64,000 nt of DNA from Scilla litardierei (lineage: Eukaryota > Streptophyta > Magnoliopsida > Asparagales > Asparagaceae), in assembly GCA_030789695.1 (NCBI GenBank), contig CM061142.1, positions 147,705,266 through 147,769,265 on the forward strand. The letters run 5' to 3'. A model generated the notes under the pieces. It did not search any database. It saw only the letters and a list, made by a program, of their open reading frames with translations, and had not been told where the DNA came from. The position numbers and the translations under genes are program-made. Positions 21,927 to 32,739 of the stretch are shown here, piece by piece (position 1 is the stretch's first letter; every line of letters starts with the position of its first letter).

Positions 21927-22532
21927 GAGTGCCTTCCTTAATGGATATATTAAGGAAGAAATATATGTTGAAAAACCACCCGAGTTTGTTCATAAAAAAA
22001 TGATAATTATGTATATAAACTTAAAATGGCTTTTTGTGGATTAAAACAAGTTCCAAGAACTTGGTATGAGAGATTAAGAAAATCCTTAATCGATTTGGGC
22101 TATAATGTTGGTTGAGTAAATACCACTTTGTTTATTAAGAGAATTGATAATGATGTTATTCTTATTCAAATATATGTGGATGATATTAGTTTTGGATCCA
22201 CTAACGAAGTTTTTTGCCAAGAATTTTCTAATTTAATGTAGGAAGAATTTGATATGAGCTTCAAGGGAGAGCTTACCTTCTTTCTAGGTTTGCAAATAAG
22301 GAAATCAAAGGAGGAAACATTCATTCATCAAACCAAGTATGCCAAAGATATAAGCAAGAGATTTGAAATGGAGAATGCTTCGAGGAAGGACATGCTAATG
22401 GCAACTTCCTTCTCCATGGATAAATATGAAAACAGTAAGAATGTTGATCAAAGGACCGACCAAGGTATGATTGGTTCTTATTTTATTTAACAGCTCGTAG
22501 GGTAGACATCATGTTTAGTGTATGTGTATGTG
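21927..22532 (+). pseudogene. pol: Ty1/copia reverse transcriptase fragment (SIRE-like)
   Basis: Conceptual motifs: AFLNGYIKEEIYVE, a decayed YGLKQAPRAWYERL region, TTLFIKRIDNDVILIQIYVDD (catalytic YVDD), a segment near GSTNEVF, FEMSxKGELTFFLGLQI-type block and QTKYAKDISKRF. Several stops and frameshifts (for example TGA at about 22113 and TAG at about 22240). It is cut on the left by F and on the right by E, so it is the oldest recognisable layer. Confidence 0.88.
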
Positions 22533-22842
22533 TGATGTGTCCATATTTTCCATGTTTTTACCGCGTCATTTCATCTCATTTCATATCATATTCACCTCCG
22601 AAATCCATATTTTTATATATTAATGCGCTCCTAACATCATATTCTAGTTTTGCATAGATTTGTGGATTTTCAGGGATTTTGGAGCGAATAGGAGCTGATT
22701 CAAAACCTGGACACATCCAGCGCGTCCAGGACGCCATTGGCAAGGCTCCATGGGAGTTGGCCGCAGTTTAGAAGAAGATCGGAGGAGAAGAGGAGAAGCA
22801 AGCGAGAGAAATCATCAAAAAGCTCTCAGCCAGTCAGTTTCC

Positions 22843-23195
22843 CAGGTGACTCGGGCCGAGTAGCTTACAACTACTCGACCGAGCTGACACACAGATACAT
22901 CATATGTAATGGATACACCCACTCAACCGAGCAGCTAGGCGACTCGATTTGAGTCGACCCATTACAGAACACAGATTCGAGCTTCTCCTCAAGACCCTGT
23001 TACTCGACCGAGTAGGTCACCTACTCGACCCGAGTAGCTTAAAGACAGAGCAGTGTTTTGGAGGCAAGTTTAGACCCACTGTTACTCGACCGAGTAGGGG
23101 GCTACTCGACTAAGTAGCCCTTATCAAGCAAAAGCAGCGAACTGCGGCCAACGAGTCGACTCGACCAAGCAGCCACCTGCTCGGTCGAGTAGTCG
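22843..23195. repeat. Inverted repeats CTCGACCGAGTAG / CTACTCG in E LTR
   Basis: Paired units such as ACTCGACCGAGTAG-GTCAC-CTACTCGACCCGAG and CGACCGAGTAG-GGGG-CTACTCGAC, giving 7-bp or longer hairpins, separated by unrelated spacers. The array lies about 70 bp before the TATA box at 23267. Confidence 0.85.
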
Positions 23196-23266
23196 ACACG
23201 CCCAAGCAACCAGCGGGCCCAACTTTCCAGAAAACTGAGATTTATTTGTGGAGTCCATGACCCTTG

Positions 23267-23274
23267 TATATAAG
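23267..23274 (+). promoter_or_regulatory. TATA box of E LTR
   Basis: TATATAAG downstream of the CTCGACCGAG array. Confidence 0.65.
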
Positions 23275-24400
23275 CACAATTCCTTTAATATTTTGGACAT
23301 CGAGAGTTTTAGTGTAAGTTTAGATTTAATTAAGATTTTTGGATCTAGGTTTTTATTATTGAGCCGTCATTAATTGGAGAAGACAAAGACTTTATTTTTA
23401 TTGCACTTTGTTGCTTGGAATCTATTGGATATTAATTCTCTTTGACTTGCTATCGATCTACTTCGCTTTTGGTACATATTCTTATCTTTTATATGTTTTT
23501 GATTACTATGATGAATTCCATGGTAAAAATGCAATGTTTCTTTGTTTTCTCTACAGTGTGTGAGTAGTTCTATCTAGGGCTAATGGATTAGCCCTAGGAT
23601 CTTAGGAAAAAGATAAAAAGTTAGGATTTTTAGGTTGCATTGGACATAAAAGGGGGAGTATTTTGGTTGATCTAGCAAAATCCATAGGAGAACTCGTACG
23701 GAGATCGTGCCCACGGTCGATGGAATTGATTAGCTTAAGGAACATCTAATGGATTTAATTAGGGAGTTAGTGGATTCAACCAAGGCTCGTGACCATGCCC
23801 GGCTCGTGTCTTGATGGGATCCACCAACGAACCATGCCACTAATTAACGGCTACCACCATTGCGTCAATAAGAGCCATCAAAATACCTCGAAGCTCTAAC
23901 CCACGAGAGTGGTACGAGTTGAGATCATTCAACCCATGAGAGTGGTGAGATTATTGTAGTTCCTTAATACACATATCGTTTGCATCTATCGCGAGAGTGG
24001 GGTGAATACGGTATGTTAGATTCATGAAGCCTAGATGCATGAATTCACTTCCTAGATGCTACAATCCCCAATAAAACCAATGCAACGTAGAAGTCCTAAC
24101 CTAGCATCAACCTCTGACGATCCTAGCGGTGAGTCCTAATGCCCTAGTCTCTTTATATTAATCAAACATCACCAATCAACCTATCGTTCAAACCGACTGC
24201 TACCTCTTTCTGAGACTTAGAAATAACCTAAGATCAATACACCACTACTTTCCCTGTGGGATTGATATCTTTTATATTATAACTTGACACCATCCTCTTG
24301 CATTCGTGAGCCTGGAATCGATACTTAGGAACCATTCAACGCCTGGCATTAGTGACACTGCCAGGTAGCTTTTAGGTGTTAGTTCCGGGTGCATCAAGTT

Positions 24401-24420
24401 TTTGACACCGTTGTCGGGGA
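24401..24420 (+). promoter_or_regulatory. Primer-binding site of E, copy 1
   Basis: TTGACACCGTTGTCGGGGA follows the LTR end. The tandem copy near 26818 reads TTGACACCGTTGCCGGGGA, closer to the Athila consensus TGGCGCCGTTGCCGGGGA. Confidence 0.75.
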
Positions 24421-24566
24421 TTGTACAGTGTTACTTAGGCTATTTTTATTTTGAAGAAATTGTTAGCAAATCTTACCATCTCTTGTCTTTCCATCCTTTT
24501 ATTCTCTTTTATTGCTTTTCTACTAACGTTTCTCTCCAGTCAATAATCATTCATAAGAAATCAGAC

Positions 24567-25208
24567 ATGATGGAGATGGTGATGCAAGTGCAATGGAGCA
24601 ATGAATCTGATAGTGACTCGGATGAGATTAGCTTTTCTCCATACTATGCATATGGTCTTCAGGACTCATGCATGGATGAAGCCATGGTCGAAGGTGCAGC
24701 GAGAGAGTTGCTTGATGCAGTCCGATTTATCGGAGCACGAACCTACGTGGCAGGTAACGAAAATCAACAAATGGTTATGAATCATATAATGAACAATGTT
24801 TCAGATGCAGATACCATCGAGGACGACATCCACATAAGATTCGAAGGGGACGTGATGTTTCTTCAGGCCGTCGAAGCTCTACCTGTTGACACATATTGGA
24901 GAGAAACTCGCCAATTTGAACCATTGGATGACTCCCAGCTCTTAAGTATAGTGGAAAGCGTGGTGACTGATGTATGGACAAATATTCCAGTAGAATTCCC
25001 TGCAGAAGACCCGGTTGTTCAAGAACTTTCGGTCTTCATTACGAACACCTTCCAGAATGCAGATGTCTTGGACGACATCCTCATCACCGACAGAGTCTAT
25101 GTGAAATACGAGGGAGATACTCTACGCTTCTATGGCGACAACATCCTCCAGTCCGAGACACACGAAGACTACAACTACGAGAAATACACAGATCCCGGAC
25201 CTGTTTAG
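24567..25208 (+). CDS. Acidic 213-aa protein of E, copy 1 (no gag homology seen)
   Basis: ATG 24567 (MMEMVMQVQW) to TAG 25208. Rich in Asp/Glu, no Cys-His knuckle. It seems to hold two related modules of about 60-70 residues. The first (residues about 45-105) ends TIEDDIHIRFEGDVMF; the second (about 115-195) ends VLDDILITDRVYVKYEGD. Each has LL..V, then a segment ending in Asp-Asp-hydrophobic-x-hydrophobic and EGD. D carries one similar module. The position is that of gag in normal Athila elements. A longer frame begins inside the PBS at 24402, but the internal ATG is preferred because copy 2 lacks that extension. Confidence 0.6.
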   Translation: MMEMVMQVQWSNESDSDSDEISFSPYYAYGLQDSCMDEAMVEGAARELLDAVRFIGARTYVAGNENQQMVMNHIMNNVSDADTIEDDIHIRFEGDVMFLQAVEALPVDTYWRETRQFEPLDDSQLLSIVESVVTDVWTNIPVEFPAEDPVVQELSVFITNTFQNADVLDDILITDRVYVKYEGDTLRFYGDNILQSETHEDYNYEKYTDPGPV

Positions 25209-25309
25209 AGCGACATCAATCAGGGACCTTCTTGACTCTACATTTGATAATGCATGCATATCTGAAAACTCAATTTCTACTGACTGATGCACTACAGAAT
25301 AAATCCATA

Positions 25310-26577
25310 TGGAGATGGATTCTACAGACGTCTACCACGATTCGCCATCATCACTTTGTTCATCCTATGAATCTATCGACAAGGAATTTCCAGAATCCGA
25401 ACCAGCAGTTGAGGATGCATCCCTCTCACAGGCAAGCAATGATGGGGGTACATCGCCCCCTCAGGTAGAACTGAAATCTCTTTCTGCTAATTTAAAATAC
25501 GCATTCTTAGGGGGAGAACTCCACTTACCCTGTCATCGTTAATGCCTCCTTTGCTGAGCCACAATTAGAAAGCCTCCTTAAAATCCTCAGAGCTCATAGG
25601 AAGGTAATATGATATAGCATTGCCGACCTGAAAGGCATTAGTGACACCATATGCACCCATAGAATCCATCTTGAGGATAAGGAAGCTACATCCATTGAGC
25701 CTCAAAGGCGACTGAATCCTAACATGAAAGAGGTAGTGAAAAAAGAGGTGTTAAAACTGCTAGAGGCCGATATTATCTATCCCATTTCTGACAGTAAATG
25801 CGTTAGCCATTTTCAAGTTATCCCCAAGATAGGGGGCATGACCGTTGTAAGGAACAATAAAAATTAATTAATATCCACTAGGACTGTCACTGGTTGGCGC
25901 ATGTGTATTGATTATAGAAAACTCAATAAAGCCACCAGAAAAGACCATTTTCCACTCCCTTTCATTGATCAAATGCTTAAGCAACTTGCCAAGCACAAAT
26001 AATTTTGTTACCTTGGTGGGTATTCCGGATTCTTCCAAATCCCATTGCATCATGAGGACCAAGAAAAGACGATGTTTACATGTCCATATGGCACATTCGC
26101 ATACCGAAGAATGCCATTTGGATTATGTAATGGATTGCAACATTCCAAAGGTGCATGACGTCTATTTTCTTGGACTTCATTGAAAATATAATGGAAGTTT
26201 TCATGGATGACTTTTCTGTTTATGGTACCGACTTTGATGCTTGTTTAGCTAATTTGTCTAAAGTTTTAGAACGGTGCCATGACAATAACTTGACTTTAAA
26301 TTGGGAAAAGTGCCACTTCATGGTGACGAAGGGAGTTGTGCTTGGTCATGTCATCACCTCTAAGGGAATTGAAGTTGACAAAGCCAAAGTTGAAGTCATT
26401 AAAGACTTGCCACCTCATACTAACCTTAAGGGCATCCGTGGTTTTCTAGGCCATGCAGGTTTTTACCGTCGCTTTATAAAGGATTTTTCTAGCATTACTC
26501 GCCCTCTTACAGAGCTTCTTGCGAAGGATGCTTCTTTTATGTTTTCTGACGCTAATGCCCTAGTCTCTTTATATTAA
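25310..26577 (+). pseudogene. pol: E linker and RT, copy 1, broken
   Basis: Starts with an acidic linker (DSPSSLCSSYESID, PESEPAVEDAS), then PPQVELKSLSANLKYAFLG, the segment that precedes RT in Athila elements. RT motifs: [47 protein letters not shown] (catalytic MDD), [26 protein letters not shown]. Stops and frameshifts occur near 25540, 25609, 25866, 26000 and 26130. It ends at the duplication junction. Confidence 0.88.
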
Positions 26578-28972
26578 TCAAACATCACCAATCAACCAAT
26601 CGTTCAAACCGACTGCTACCTCTTTCTGAGACTTAGAAATAACCTAAGATCAATACACCACTACTTTCCCTGTGGGATTGATATCTTTTATATTATAACT
26701 TGACACCATCCTCTTGCATTCGTGAGCCTGGAATCGATACTTAGAAACCATTCAGCGCCTGGCATTAGTGACACTGCCAGGTAGCTTTTAGGTGTTAGTT
26801 TCGGGTGCATCAAGTTTTTGACACCGTTGCCGGGGATTGTACAATGTTACTTAGGCTATTTTTATTTTGAAGAAATTGTTAGCAAATTAATCTTACCATC
26901 TCTTGTCTTTCCATCCTTTTATTCTCTTTTATTGCTTTTCTACTAAAGTTTCTCTCCAGTCAATAATCATTCCTAAGAAATCAGACATGATGGAGATGGT
27001 GATGCAAGTGCAATGGAGCAATGAATCTGATAGTGACTCGGATGAGATTAGCTTTTCTCCATACTATGCATATGGTCTTCAGGACTCATGCATGGATGAA
27101 GCCATGGTCGAAGGTGCAGCGAGAGAGTTGCTTGATGCAGTCCGATTTATCGGAGCACGAACCTACGTGGCAGGTAACAAAAATCAACAAATGGTTATGA
27201 ATCATATAATGAACAATGTTTCGGATGCATATACCATCGAGGACGACATCCACATAAGCTTCGAAGGGGACGTGATGTTTCTTCAGGCCGTCGAAGCTCT
27301 ACCTGTTGACACATATTGGAGAGAAACTCGCCAATTTGAACCATTGGATGACTCCCAGCTCTTAAGTATAGTGGAAAGCGTGGTGACTGATGTATGGACA
27401 AATATTCCAGTAGAATTCCCTGCAGAAGACCCGGTTGTTCAAGAACTTTCGGTCTTCATTACGAACACCTTCCAGAATGCAGATGTCTTGGACGACATCC
27501 TCATCACCGACAGAGTCTATGTGAAATACGAGGGAGATACTCTACGCTTCTATGGCGACAACATCCTCCAGTCCGAGACACACGGAGACTACAACTACGA
27601 GAAATACACAGATCCCGGACCTGTCTAGAGCGACATCAATCAGGGACCTTCTTGACTCTACATTTGATAATGCATGCATATCTGAAAACTCAATTTCTAC
27701 TGACAGATGCACTACAGAATAAGTCCATATGGAGATGGATTCTACAGACGTCTACCACGATTCGCCATCATCACTTTGTTCATCCTATGAATCTATCGAC
27801 GAGGAATTTCCAGAATCCGAACCAGCAGTTGAGGATGCATCCCTCTTACAGGCAAGCAATGATGGGGGTACATCGCCTCCTCAGGTAGAACTGAAATCTC
27901 TTCCTGCTAATTTAAAATACGCATTCTTAGGGGGAGAACTCCACTTACCCTGTCATCGTTAATGCCTCCTTTACCGAGCCACAATTAGAAAGCCTCCTTA
28001 AAATCCTCAGAGCTCATAGGAAGGTAATATGATATAGCATTGCCGACCTGAAAGGCATTAGCGACACCATATGCACCCATAGAATCCATCTTGAGGATAA
28101 GGAAGCTACCTCCATTGAGCCTCAAAGGCGACTGAATCCTAACATGAAAGAGGTAGTGAAAAAAGAGGTGTTAAAACTGCTAGAGGCCGATATTATCTAT
28201 CCCATTTCTGACAGTAAATGCGTTAGCCATTTTCAAGTTATCCCCAAGATAGGGGGCATGACCGTTGTAAGGAACAATAAAAATTAATTAATATCCACTA
28301 GGACTGTCACTGGTTGGCGCATGTGTATTGATTATAGAAAACTCAATAAAGCCACCTGAAAAGACCATTTTACACTCCCCTTCATTGATCAAATGCTTAA
28401 GCAACTTGCCAAACACAAATAATTTTGTTACCTTGGTGGGTATTCCGGATTCTTCCAAATCCCATTGCATCATGAGGACCAAGAAAAGACGACGTTTACA
28501 TGTCCATATGGCACATTCGCATACCGAAGAATGCCATTTGGATTATGTAATGCATCGCGACATTCCAAAGGTGCATGACGTCTATTTTCTCAGACTTCAT
28601 TGAAAATATAATGGAAGTTTTCATGGATGACTTTTCCGTTTATGGTACCGACTTTGATGCTTGTTTAGCTAATTTGTCTAAAGTTTTAGAACGGTGCCAT
28701 GACAATAACTTGACTTTAAATTGAGAAAAGTGCCACTTCATGGTGACGAAGGGAGTTGTGCTTGGTCATGTCGTCACCTCTAAGGGAATTGAAGTTGACA
28801 AAGCCAAAGTTGAAGTCATTAAAGACTTGCCACCTCATACTAACCTTAAGGGCATCCGTGGTTTTCTAGGCCATGCAGGTTTTTACCGTCGCTTTATAAA
28901 GGATTTTTCTAGCATTACTCGCCCTCTTACAGAGCTTCTTGCGAAGGATGCTTCTTTTATGTTTTCTGACGC
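26553..28972 (+). repeat. 2.4-kb tandem duplication in E, copy 2
   Basis: Second copy of 24137-26552 (offset 2416, then 2420 after a small insertion). It is continuous with RNase H downstream, so this is the copy in the original position. Confidence 0.92.
26987..27628 (+). CDS. Acidic 213-aa protein of E, copy 2
   Basis: Same start, length and stop as copy 1, with four visible residue changes (GNEN to GNKN, ADT to AYT, IRF to ISF, HED to HGD). Still open although the neighbouring RT is broken in both copies. Confidence 0.6.
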   Translation: MMEMVMQVQWSNESDSDSDEISFSPYYAYGLQDSCMDEAMVEGAARELLDAVRFIGARTYVAGNKNQQMVMNHIMNNVSDAYTIEDDIHISFEGDVMFLQAVEALPVDTYWRETRQFEPLDDSQLLSIVESVVTDVWTNIPVEFPAEDPVVQELSVFITNTFQNADVLDDILITDRVYVKYEGDTLRFYGDNILQSETHGDYNYEKYTDPGPV

Positions 28973-29770
28973 TAGCTAGATAGCTTTTAACAGGTTGAAG
29001 GAATCTCTCATCTCAGCACATATTATGCATCCGCTGGATTGGAACCTACCCTTTGAGTTGATGTGTGACGCTAGTGACCAAGCAGTGGGGGGTTTTTAGG
29101 CCAAAGGAAAGAGGAAAAGCTGCATGCAATATACTATACTGGCAAGACTTTGATGGTGCTTAGAAGAATTACACCACTACGGAGAAGGAATTACTAGCAG
29201 GGGTGTACTCTATCGAAAAGTTCAGATCTTATCTTTTGGGATCCAAGGTAATAACCCACACAGACCATGCTGCACTAAAATACTTATTAAGCAAGAAGGA
29301 TGCAAAGCCACGCTTGATACGATGGATTCTCCTCCTTCAAGAGTTTGATATAGAAATCAAGGACAATAATGGAGCTAAGAATGTAGTGGTGGACCATCTT
29401 TCGCGGCTGATTCAAAGGCATGGAGATGACAGCTTACCGATCGATGACTTTTTCACTGGCGAGCAATTATTTGCGACATCATCCCCTGAAGCACCTTGGT
29501 ACGCTAACATAGTCACCTATTTAGTGAGCGGCATAATCCCGCATGGGATGGCAACCTATTAGATGAGGAAGTTCTTACATGATGCCAAGAACTACTTTTG
29601 GGATGACCCATACTTGTTCAAAACATGCACCGACGGGATCATCAGACAATGCATTCTGAAAGAGGAAGCCACTTCTGTCATGTCACATTGCCACGACCAA
29701 CCTTGCAGGGGGTATGCAGCAGTCACTAAAACCATAGTGAAAATTCTCCAAATCGGCTTCTATTGGCCCA
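27730..29770 (+). pseudogene. pol: E RT (copy 2), RNase H and integrase start, broken by D/X
   Basis: RT as in copy 1 with an extra TGA at about 28356. RNase H follows ([43 protein letters not shown]) with frameshifts near 29095-29200. The integrase N-terminus runs CHDQPCRGY..TKTIVKILQIGFYWP and stops exactly at the D/X insertion. A TAG at 29560 separates RNase H from integrase. The continuation is at 56343. Confidence 0.88.
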
Positions 29771-30065
29771 TGATCACTCCTTATTTTACACTTTTTTCAC
29801 GCAAGTTTGCATGCCATTTAGATCGCCCAAATCATGTTTTTCACGATATATCGACGATATTACGATGCTTTTCACGATTTGTTGTTTTTGTCGTATTTCA
29901 GGTGATTTGGAGCGATTTGGAGTGATCTCGAGATACGCCCACTCCAGAGTGTCACCGACGACTTCCCCGAGGGGAATTTTGCCATTGGAGAGGAGCGGAG
30001 GAAGAAAGAACGTCGCAGGAGCGACGAGGAGGCCAAAACAAGCTGTTTGGGCATTTTTGGTGTCT

Positions 30066-30418
30066 CACTCGGCCGAGTGAAGGAGTCACTCGGCCGACCA
30101 GCGAGACACCGCTCGGCCGACCAGGTCGGACATGTTTTATGTGTGCACTCGGCCGAGCGTCGGAAGCCACATCGGCCGAGTGACGAGACCCCGTCTGCCC
30201 GAGTGGCACTCAGACGAAGCCCATCAAAAATCGCCAACTTACTGTTTTTTGTCTGCCTGAGCTTCAGAAGACCCACTCGGCCGAGTGGAAAAGGCCGAGC
30301 CGCCCCCGAAGTGAAGACCCCCGAAGACCCAGACTTACTGGAAATTCTCAGGGGTTGTCACTCCGCCGAGCGACTTTTGTCACTCGGCCGAGCGACTTTT
30401 GTCACTCGGCCGAGTGCG
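30066..30418. repeat. Palindrome array ACTCGGCCGAGT in D LTR1
   Basis: About ten full or partial copies of the 12-bp palindrome ACTCGGCCGAGT spaced irregularly, ending about 85 bp before TATTTAA at 30502. The same array is in LTR2 (52058-52386). Confidence 0.9.
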
Positions 30419-30501
30419 ACGCGCTGCCAGTAGCGAAAATTGCGGTTTTCAGGCTGCGCAGGGGCATTTTGGTCAGAGTTTTTTTGGACGATTTTGGGGG
30501 G

Positions 30502-30508
30502 TATTTAA
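30502..30508 (+). promoter_or_regulatory. TATA box of D LTR1
   Basis: TATTTAA downstream of the palindrome array; counterpart in LTR2 at 52471-52477. Confidence 0.6.
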
Positions 30509-30898
30509 CCCCTGTTTTTACCCTAGGTTAGGGAGCTTTTCTCTTTATTTTTTGCAGCTTTTTAGATTAACTTTTTAGCTTTTATTCTTGTGATTGGAGA
30601 GGAGAGAAAAGTTGATTTTTGTTGGATTCTTGGAAGAACTCTATTGGTTTGTCTCTCTCTCCTTTAAAAATACTATTTTTATTGCTTATTTCAATATTGT
30701 GATGAATTATCTTGTTAATTCCATTGATTATTTTTGTATTTGTGCTATGAATTGTGAGTAGTCTACACGTCTTGGGGCGTGGGGATGAACCATACGAGCC
30801 CAATTTCAGATTTGTGATGACTTGGTAGAAATATTGCTAGAATTGCTATTAGGGTTAGTTTGGGATTGATTTATTACGGATGGCTAGGAGTTCATACC

Positions 30899-31190
30899 AA
30901 TTGGGATTTGCAAGAGATTGGATCCCAATTCGATAGGAAACCCTAGAAATCCGAATTGGGTTGAAATTGAGTTTCCGTAGTATCGGTTTGCAAGAGATTG
31001 GACCGATACTAGGGTTCTCGGTTGCAATTCCGTGCCGATACCCGTTTGCAAGAGATTGGACGGGTAGGAACTATCCCAACCTAGGTCGTGGTCCGAGTTT
31101 GCACGAGAGTGGGCTCGGGGCGCGATTGAATGATGATGTTGATCCTAATGTTAGCTTGCCTAGGCTAGGGTTTGCAAGAGATTGGACCCG
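30899..31190 (+). ncRNA. Five hairpins with one invariant loop, D LTR1 leader
   Basis: The loop TTGCAAGAGATTGG recurs at 30908, 30988, 31046, (variant TTGCACGAGAGTGG) 31099 and 31172. The flanking stems all differ but pair: AATTGGGAT/ATCCCAATT (9 bp), TAGTATCGGT/ACCGATACTA (10 bp), TACCCGT/ACGGGTA (7 bp), CCGAGT/GCTCGG (one wobble) and GGGT/ACCC. X LTR3 has the same series (55599-55895) with other stems. It lies between TATA and PBS, hence in the transcribed leader. RNA function is inference. Confidence 0.75.
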
Positions 31191-31319
31191 AACCAAGGAT
31201 ATATATAGACCGGAAACAGCGCGAGAGCGTGAGCTAGGTTTCACATTCAGTTACAACTAGTTCATCCGAGATTCTACCCTAGCAATTTTGATGCCAATGA
31301 ATCACATTGACGAGATACG

Positions 31320-31680
31320 GTGAGTAGCGGGGATTCCCCATTCCCTAGGCGTCTTTATTTGATTTGATATCTTCGTACTTTGTCTGACGATTGTGACAGG
31401 ATCGCCAAAGGAAAATTCTCTCTTTTCTGTTCTTAATAGCTAGGTTGTTCGGAGCAAGAACTTTAATTCGTCCTCCCTGTGTTCGATAACCCGCTCGCCG
31501 CTACACCGTGCGCTTGCGGTAAAACTACACGGTCGCACTTTTGGGTTACATTCCGGAGCGATCACAGTTTTTGGCGCCGTTGCCGGGGAAGACATTTTGA
31601 CGGTGTTCGGCATCGACCACCCGGTTATTTTTCTTTCTTTCTTTACTTTCTTCTACATCTTGTTCTAACTCTGTTCGCAG
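31320..31680 (+). other. Candidate leader intron of D spanning U5 end and PBS
   Basis: Donor TACG/GTGAGTAG at 31320 and acceptor TGTTCGCAG at 31680 after a long pyrimidine tract. Splicing would remove the PBS (31572-31589) and leave ATG 31731 near the start of exon 2. Confidence 0.5.
31572..31589 (+). promoter_or_regulatory. Primer-binding site of D
   Basis: TGGCGCCGTTGCCGGGGA, the Athila-type PBS assigned in the literature to tRNA-Asp, five bases after the LTR. Confidence 0.9.
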
Positions 31681-31730
31681 GCCTATTTGCATATTCTCCC
31701 CGTATTTTGCATAAGATCTTAACAGGGAGA

Positions 31731-31820
31731 ATGGAGGATGCAATGTCGACAACAGAACTCAGTCAGGAAGATTATGACTCCTTCACAGACCTCCTTAAGG
31801 AGCTTGTCGATGAGGTCCAT
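31731..31820 (+). pseudogene. D first ORF, N-terminal 30 codons (split by B)
   Basis: MEDAMSTTELSQEDY to EVH, ending exactly at B's insertion. The frame continues at 42672. It resembles the LL..V part of the acidic modules of E; there is no gag homology. Confidence 0.8.
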
Positions 31821-32372
31821 TGTAACGGTCACGTTCCGACCGTCCGTATTTTTGCGCTTAACCGTGTTTCGAGTACGTTTGGTGTATTTGTTTTAATTAT
31901 TGTATTTCCGTAGTTCGGACGGGTGACCGGACCCCGTATTTGCGATACTCTCGAAGGCGCGAACGCCCCGGTATTTTCTTTTTTATGTTTGGATACCTAG
32001 GAGGCGAAGTTGCAAATACCTTATTAATGTAATTATTACTTTTTACAAAATTATTAATCCAAACTTATATTTAAATAAAATCCATCCGAACATAGCACTC
32101 TTAACAAATTTGTTAACTGGGTGCATCCACTAACCTAACAAATTGTATAACCTAATAACCCATTGATTATTAATTACTAATTTCTAAACTAACTTTCCTA
32201 ACTAACTTACTTAGAGTAAGGCAAATGCTGTGGGCATTAAAATCGAAACGTTTTAATATTTTAAATCAGATCCTAACTAAAACACCCCCACTCTCTCTAA
32301 CCCTCCACTTGATCCCCGCTTCTCTCTCCCACGTAATAACCCCTCACCCCATTATTTCTCCTTATAAAACAA

Positions 32373-32379
32373 CCCTAGG
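32373..32379 (+). promoter_or_regulatory. TATA box of B 5' LTR
   Basis: TATAAAA in CTTATAAAACAACCC, copy in the 3' LTR at 40211-40217. No palindrome array precedes it, unlike A and C. Confidence 0.7.
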
Positions 32380-32739
32380 CTGCACTTCACGTGCTATTTT
32401 TTTATAAAAATCTAGGTCTTTTCTTTACTCTCACAATCACACAGCGCCGCCCTACATTTTTCTTCCACGCTTCACAGCCCTCGCGCGAGCGAGTTTCTCT
32501 CCGCCCCTCTCAATCCTCAACTCACCTATCTCCTCCGCTCACGACTCGAACCCTAGGCGCCTCCGCACAACGTCGAACCTCAGCCCGATTCGCCTGCACC
32601 CCACGCCGACGAGATCCGACAGCCCGAACCGCCGCACGCCTCGTTTCCAGAGATCACCTCTGCCACGCACCTCACCGCCACCGGACGCTGCCCACCGTAT
32701 CGCCGTCGCTCGTCGCCTTACAATCTGCAATTAAAACAC

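Larger units (their letters stand above)
22533..24396 (+). repeat. E 5' LTR
   Basis: TGATGTGTCCATATTTTCC to GGGTGCATCA, 1864 bp. Start and end resemble the D and X LTRs. It contains a CTCGACCGAG repeat array (22843-23195) and TATATAAG. Repeated GAGAGTGG motifs sit in its 3' half. Confidence 0.75.
24137..26552 (+). repeat. 2.4-kb tandem duplication in E, copy 1
   Basis: From the last 260 bp of the LTR through PBS, acidic ORF and half of RT. Copy 2 follows directly at 26553-28972 with a 4-bp insertion near 26888. The junction shares CTA with both ends. The copies differ at few sites and share the same RT stops, so RT decay came before duplication. Confidence 0.92.
29771..31566 (+). repeat. D 5' LTR (LTR1)
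   Basis: 1796 bp, TGATCACTCC to CGATCACA. Longer than LTR2 mainly through one extra 22-24 bp CACTCGGCCGAGCGACTTTT unit. Left TSD GCCCA. Confidence 0.93.

Noticed and set aside
29764..30433. Frame crossing from E integrase into D LTR1
   Set aside because: Chance read-through over the insertion junction; the real integrase resumes at 56343.
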